NCBI GenBank assembly: GCA_030248215.1
Contig: JASANG010004112.1
Coordinates: 1-64,000 of the forward strand
Direction of reading: 5' to 3'
DNA length: 64,000 bases
Source: Enoplolaimus lenunculus
Taxonomy: Eukaryota > Nematoda > Enoplea > Enoplida > Thoracostomopsidae
Shown here: piece by piece, positions 55,761 to 64,000 of the stretch
Position numbering within the stretch: position 1 is the stretch's first letter
Layout: each line of letters begins with the position of its first letter
Program-made: the position numbers and the translations under genes
Notes under the pieces: generated by a model
Told to the model about the DNA's origin: nothing
Databases searched by the model: none
The model's input: the letters and a program-made list of their open reading frames with translations, nothing else

Positions 55761-55809
55761 CACTGCAAAAGCTCGCATCTCAAAATAAATTAATTGTTTA
55801 ATAAGTGTA

Positions 55810-56020
55810 CACTGCAAGCAATGGTGAGTCAAATTGACTTCTTCCGAAATAGGCTCTGCGGGACTACACGAACTGAGTCAAATTTGACTCCGCCTGAGTC
55901 AAACTTGTTTACTCAGTTAATCGAATTTGACTCTGGCGGAGTCGAATTTTTGACTTAATTTGCGTAGTTCCGATAAGCCTATTTCGGAGACATACAGTTT
56001 GACTCACCATTTTTTCAGTG
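55810..56020. mobile_element. M1 palindromic MITE
   Basis: CACTGCAAGCAATGGTGAGT to CATTTTTTCAGTG with complementary GAGTCAA arms and TA at the left flank. Confidence 0.8.
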
Positions 56021-56029
56021 CAGAAAACG

Positions 56030-56163
56030 TAAACGTTGCGGTTAAAGTTCAATTTTGAAATTCTCCAAGTCTCGGCAATTCCGGATTCAGGAGGAACGAA
56101 AAGATGAATAATCTCCACCGGGGCCCTGTCGTGCTTGATAACTTTGCGATGCAAAAAGGTCAT
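56030..56163 (-). CDS. Candidate 5' exon of an unrecognised gene
   Basis: Minus-strand ATG followed by TFLHRKVIKHDRAPVEIIHL and FVPPESGIAETWRISKLNFN, then an M1 MITE. It could be the start of a gene whose other exons are the candidates at 55.5-55.7 and 54.0-54.2 kb, but junction phases do not join cleanly, so this is weak. Confidence 0.25.
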
Positions 56164-56305
56164 TTGAAACTTAAAATATTTTCTTGCAAAACAGACAAAA
56201 AGTACGGTGAGGTTCTTATATTTACCATGAACTCAAAATGCACAATTCGTCAATGTTAAATATAGAACGATTTGCTAAAAACGCGTTTTAGCCTTCGATA
56301 ATTCC

Positions 56306-56440
56306 GGCCAATATAAAAAACAGGGGCGGAACAGTGTTATCAGCATATTCCTATGCCTAAGCGTAAGCCTAAACCTAAGCCTAAGCGTCAAAATGAACAT
56401 ATTCCTAAGCCTAAGCCTAGCAAAAAATAGTCTAAAACTT
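56306..56440 (+). mobile_element. T1 half with telomere-like core, inverted relative to its partner
   Basis: GGCCAATATAAAAAACAGGG, CCTAAG/GCGTAA core, then AAAAAATAGTCTAAAACTT, cut by an M1 MITE. Reversed, it continues exactly where 55700-55760 stops. Confidence 0.65.
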
Positions 56441-56659
56441 CACTGTAAAAAGTTGTGAGTCAAATTGACTCTCTCCGAAATAGGCTTTTCCTGACTACAC
56501 AAACTGAATCAAAATTCGACTCCACCAGACAAAATTCGAGTCACTGAATCAATCAGTGAGTCGAATTTGACTCTGGCGGAGTCGAATATGACTCAGTTCG
56601 TGTAGTCCCGCAGAGCCTATTTCGGAGGAAGTCAATTTGACTCAGCATTTCTTGCAGTG
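56441..56659. mobile_element. M1 palindromic MITE
   Basis: CACTGTAAAAAGTTGTGAGT to TTCTTGCAGTG with TA at the right flank and complementary GAGTCAA arms. Confidence 0.8.
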
Positions 56660-56817
56660 TACACTTTAAACAATTAATTTTATATTGAGATGCGAGCTTT
56701 TCAGCCCAATTGAAATATTTTGGGTTCAATGAAAACCTTTGGTTAGGGTAAATACTTAACATACGAAAAACGATCGCGTCAGTATATATGTCCAGCAACC
56801 TACGAGCCTATAGGCAC

Positions 56818-63548
<6,731 letters not shown>

Positions 63549-64000
63549 ATTTTTGGCTGCAGTGTTTAAGTGAGATTGTTTACATTTTGTATATCTGAAA
63601 TTGTCAAGTTCTGCTAAACGGTTTTAAGCCAAGGCAAAGACTTGAATGCGGCATCAATAAGCGGTATTTGGTTCACGGACTTTATCATTTTACACCTACA
63701 ATGTGACCAAAATTGTGTTAAACATGTAAAGTACGCCAAATACTGCGCGCATTACACCTCAGTGGCTATTAGAGAAGCGGACCAGTAGTCCGTACGTCGT
63801 TGGTTCGATCCCTACGCATCCAGAGCCAAATTTTCGTGAAGGATTCTATATGGAACTGCTTAATTACACGAACACACATTCATTGGCGAGAGCTCTTCGA
63901 GTCAAATTGTTCAAAATATACTGGAGTGGTACCAATAAACGACTCGAATCCGAGCGCGTTCCGAGTTGAAATTTTTATTTCGAAATTGGATCTTATAGTT
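63549..64000. other. Upstream flank of the receptor gene with tRNA-like stretch
   Basis: Probable 5' region of the receptor gene. At 63752-63830 a plus-strand tRNA-like stretch has CAGTGGCTATTAGAGAAG, a CGGAC/GTCCG hairpin and a B-box GGTTCGATCCC; pairing elsewhere is poor, so a pseudo-tRNA or SINE head is more likely than a working tRNA. No other gene seen. Confidence 0.3.

Larger units (their letters stand above)
55761..56705. repeat. Inverted composite: repeat arms and two M1 MITEs
   Basis: Left arm 55761-55809 (AAAGCTCGCATCTCAAAATA..) is inverted at 56660-56705 (..ATTGAGATGCGAGCTTT). Inside each arm lies an M1 MITE. Between them are a unique 285-bp stretch and an inverted T1 half. The order suggests an inversion bounded by the palindromic M1 copies. 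Confidence 0.6.

Overview
The window looks like a chromosome segment of an invertebrate animal, probably a nematode or a close ecdysozoan. The sequence is AT-rich, genes are split into many short exons with ordinary GT-AG splice sites, and hexamer tracts of TTAGGC/GCCTAA, the telomere unit of nematodes, are scattered through it. A gustatory-receptor-type 7TM gene (the LITE-1/GUR superfamily occurs in nematodes) and a CLK-1/COQ7 gene fit this. The placement is an inference; no species can be named.

Layout. 0.2-12.6 kb and 16.8-24.3 kb (+): two tandem paralogous MFSD6-type transporters, seven exons each with identical intron phases. Their introns have been filled independently by different short inverted-repeat transposons (MITEs), and the last intron of the first copy holds a 3-kb satellite. 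25.1-29.3 kb: a broken Ty3/Gypsy-type LTR element with near-identical LTRs. Beside gag and the integrase tail it carries an IMPACT (YIH1/YigZ-type) domain between two 2A-like peptides, and a PWWP chromatin-reader domain after the integrase end. 32.3-46.7 kb (+): NUF2, a kinetochore subunit, in 14 exons. Its 7-kb intron contains, on the other strand, a three-exon four-membrane-pass protein gene. 51.1-54.0 kb (+): COQ7, the ubiquinone-pathway hydroxylase, whose first exon I could not find. 54.0-56.2 kb (-): possible exons of an unrecognised membrane protein. 56.8-63.5 kb (-): a 574-residue gustatory-receptor-like protein with a long Asn-rich N-terminal tail.

The space between exons is dominated by non-autonomous DNA transposons. 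Three related families (called T1, T2, T3 here) have GGCC-starting terminal inverted repeats, 8-bp target duplications, and an internal core made of telomere-like TTAGGC units. A palindromic GAGTCAA family (M1) duplicates TA and has a perfect splice-donor motif in each end. M2 has GTAGTGACCCG ends, and M3 is a TTAA/CCC (piggyBac-like) MITE with a tRNA-like Pol III promoter inside. Single hAT-like and Harbinger-like MITEs also occur. The genes do not form a pathway; transport, chromosome segregation, ubiquinone synthesis and chemoreception are simply neighbours.

Exon coordinates were worked out by eye from reading frame, splice signals, paralogue comparison and remembered family sequences; none was tested with transcripts.
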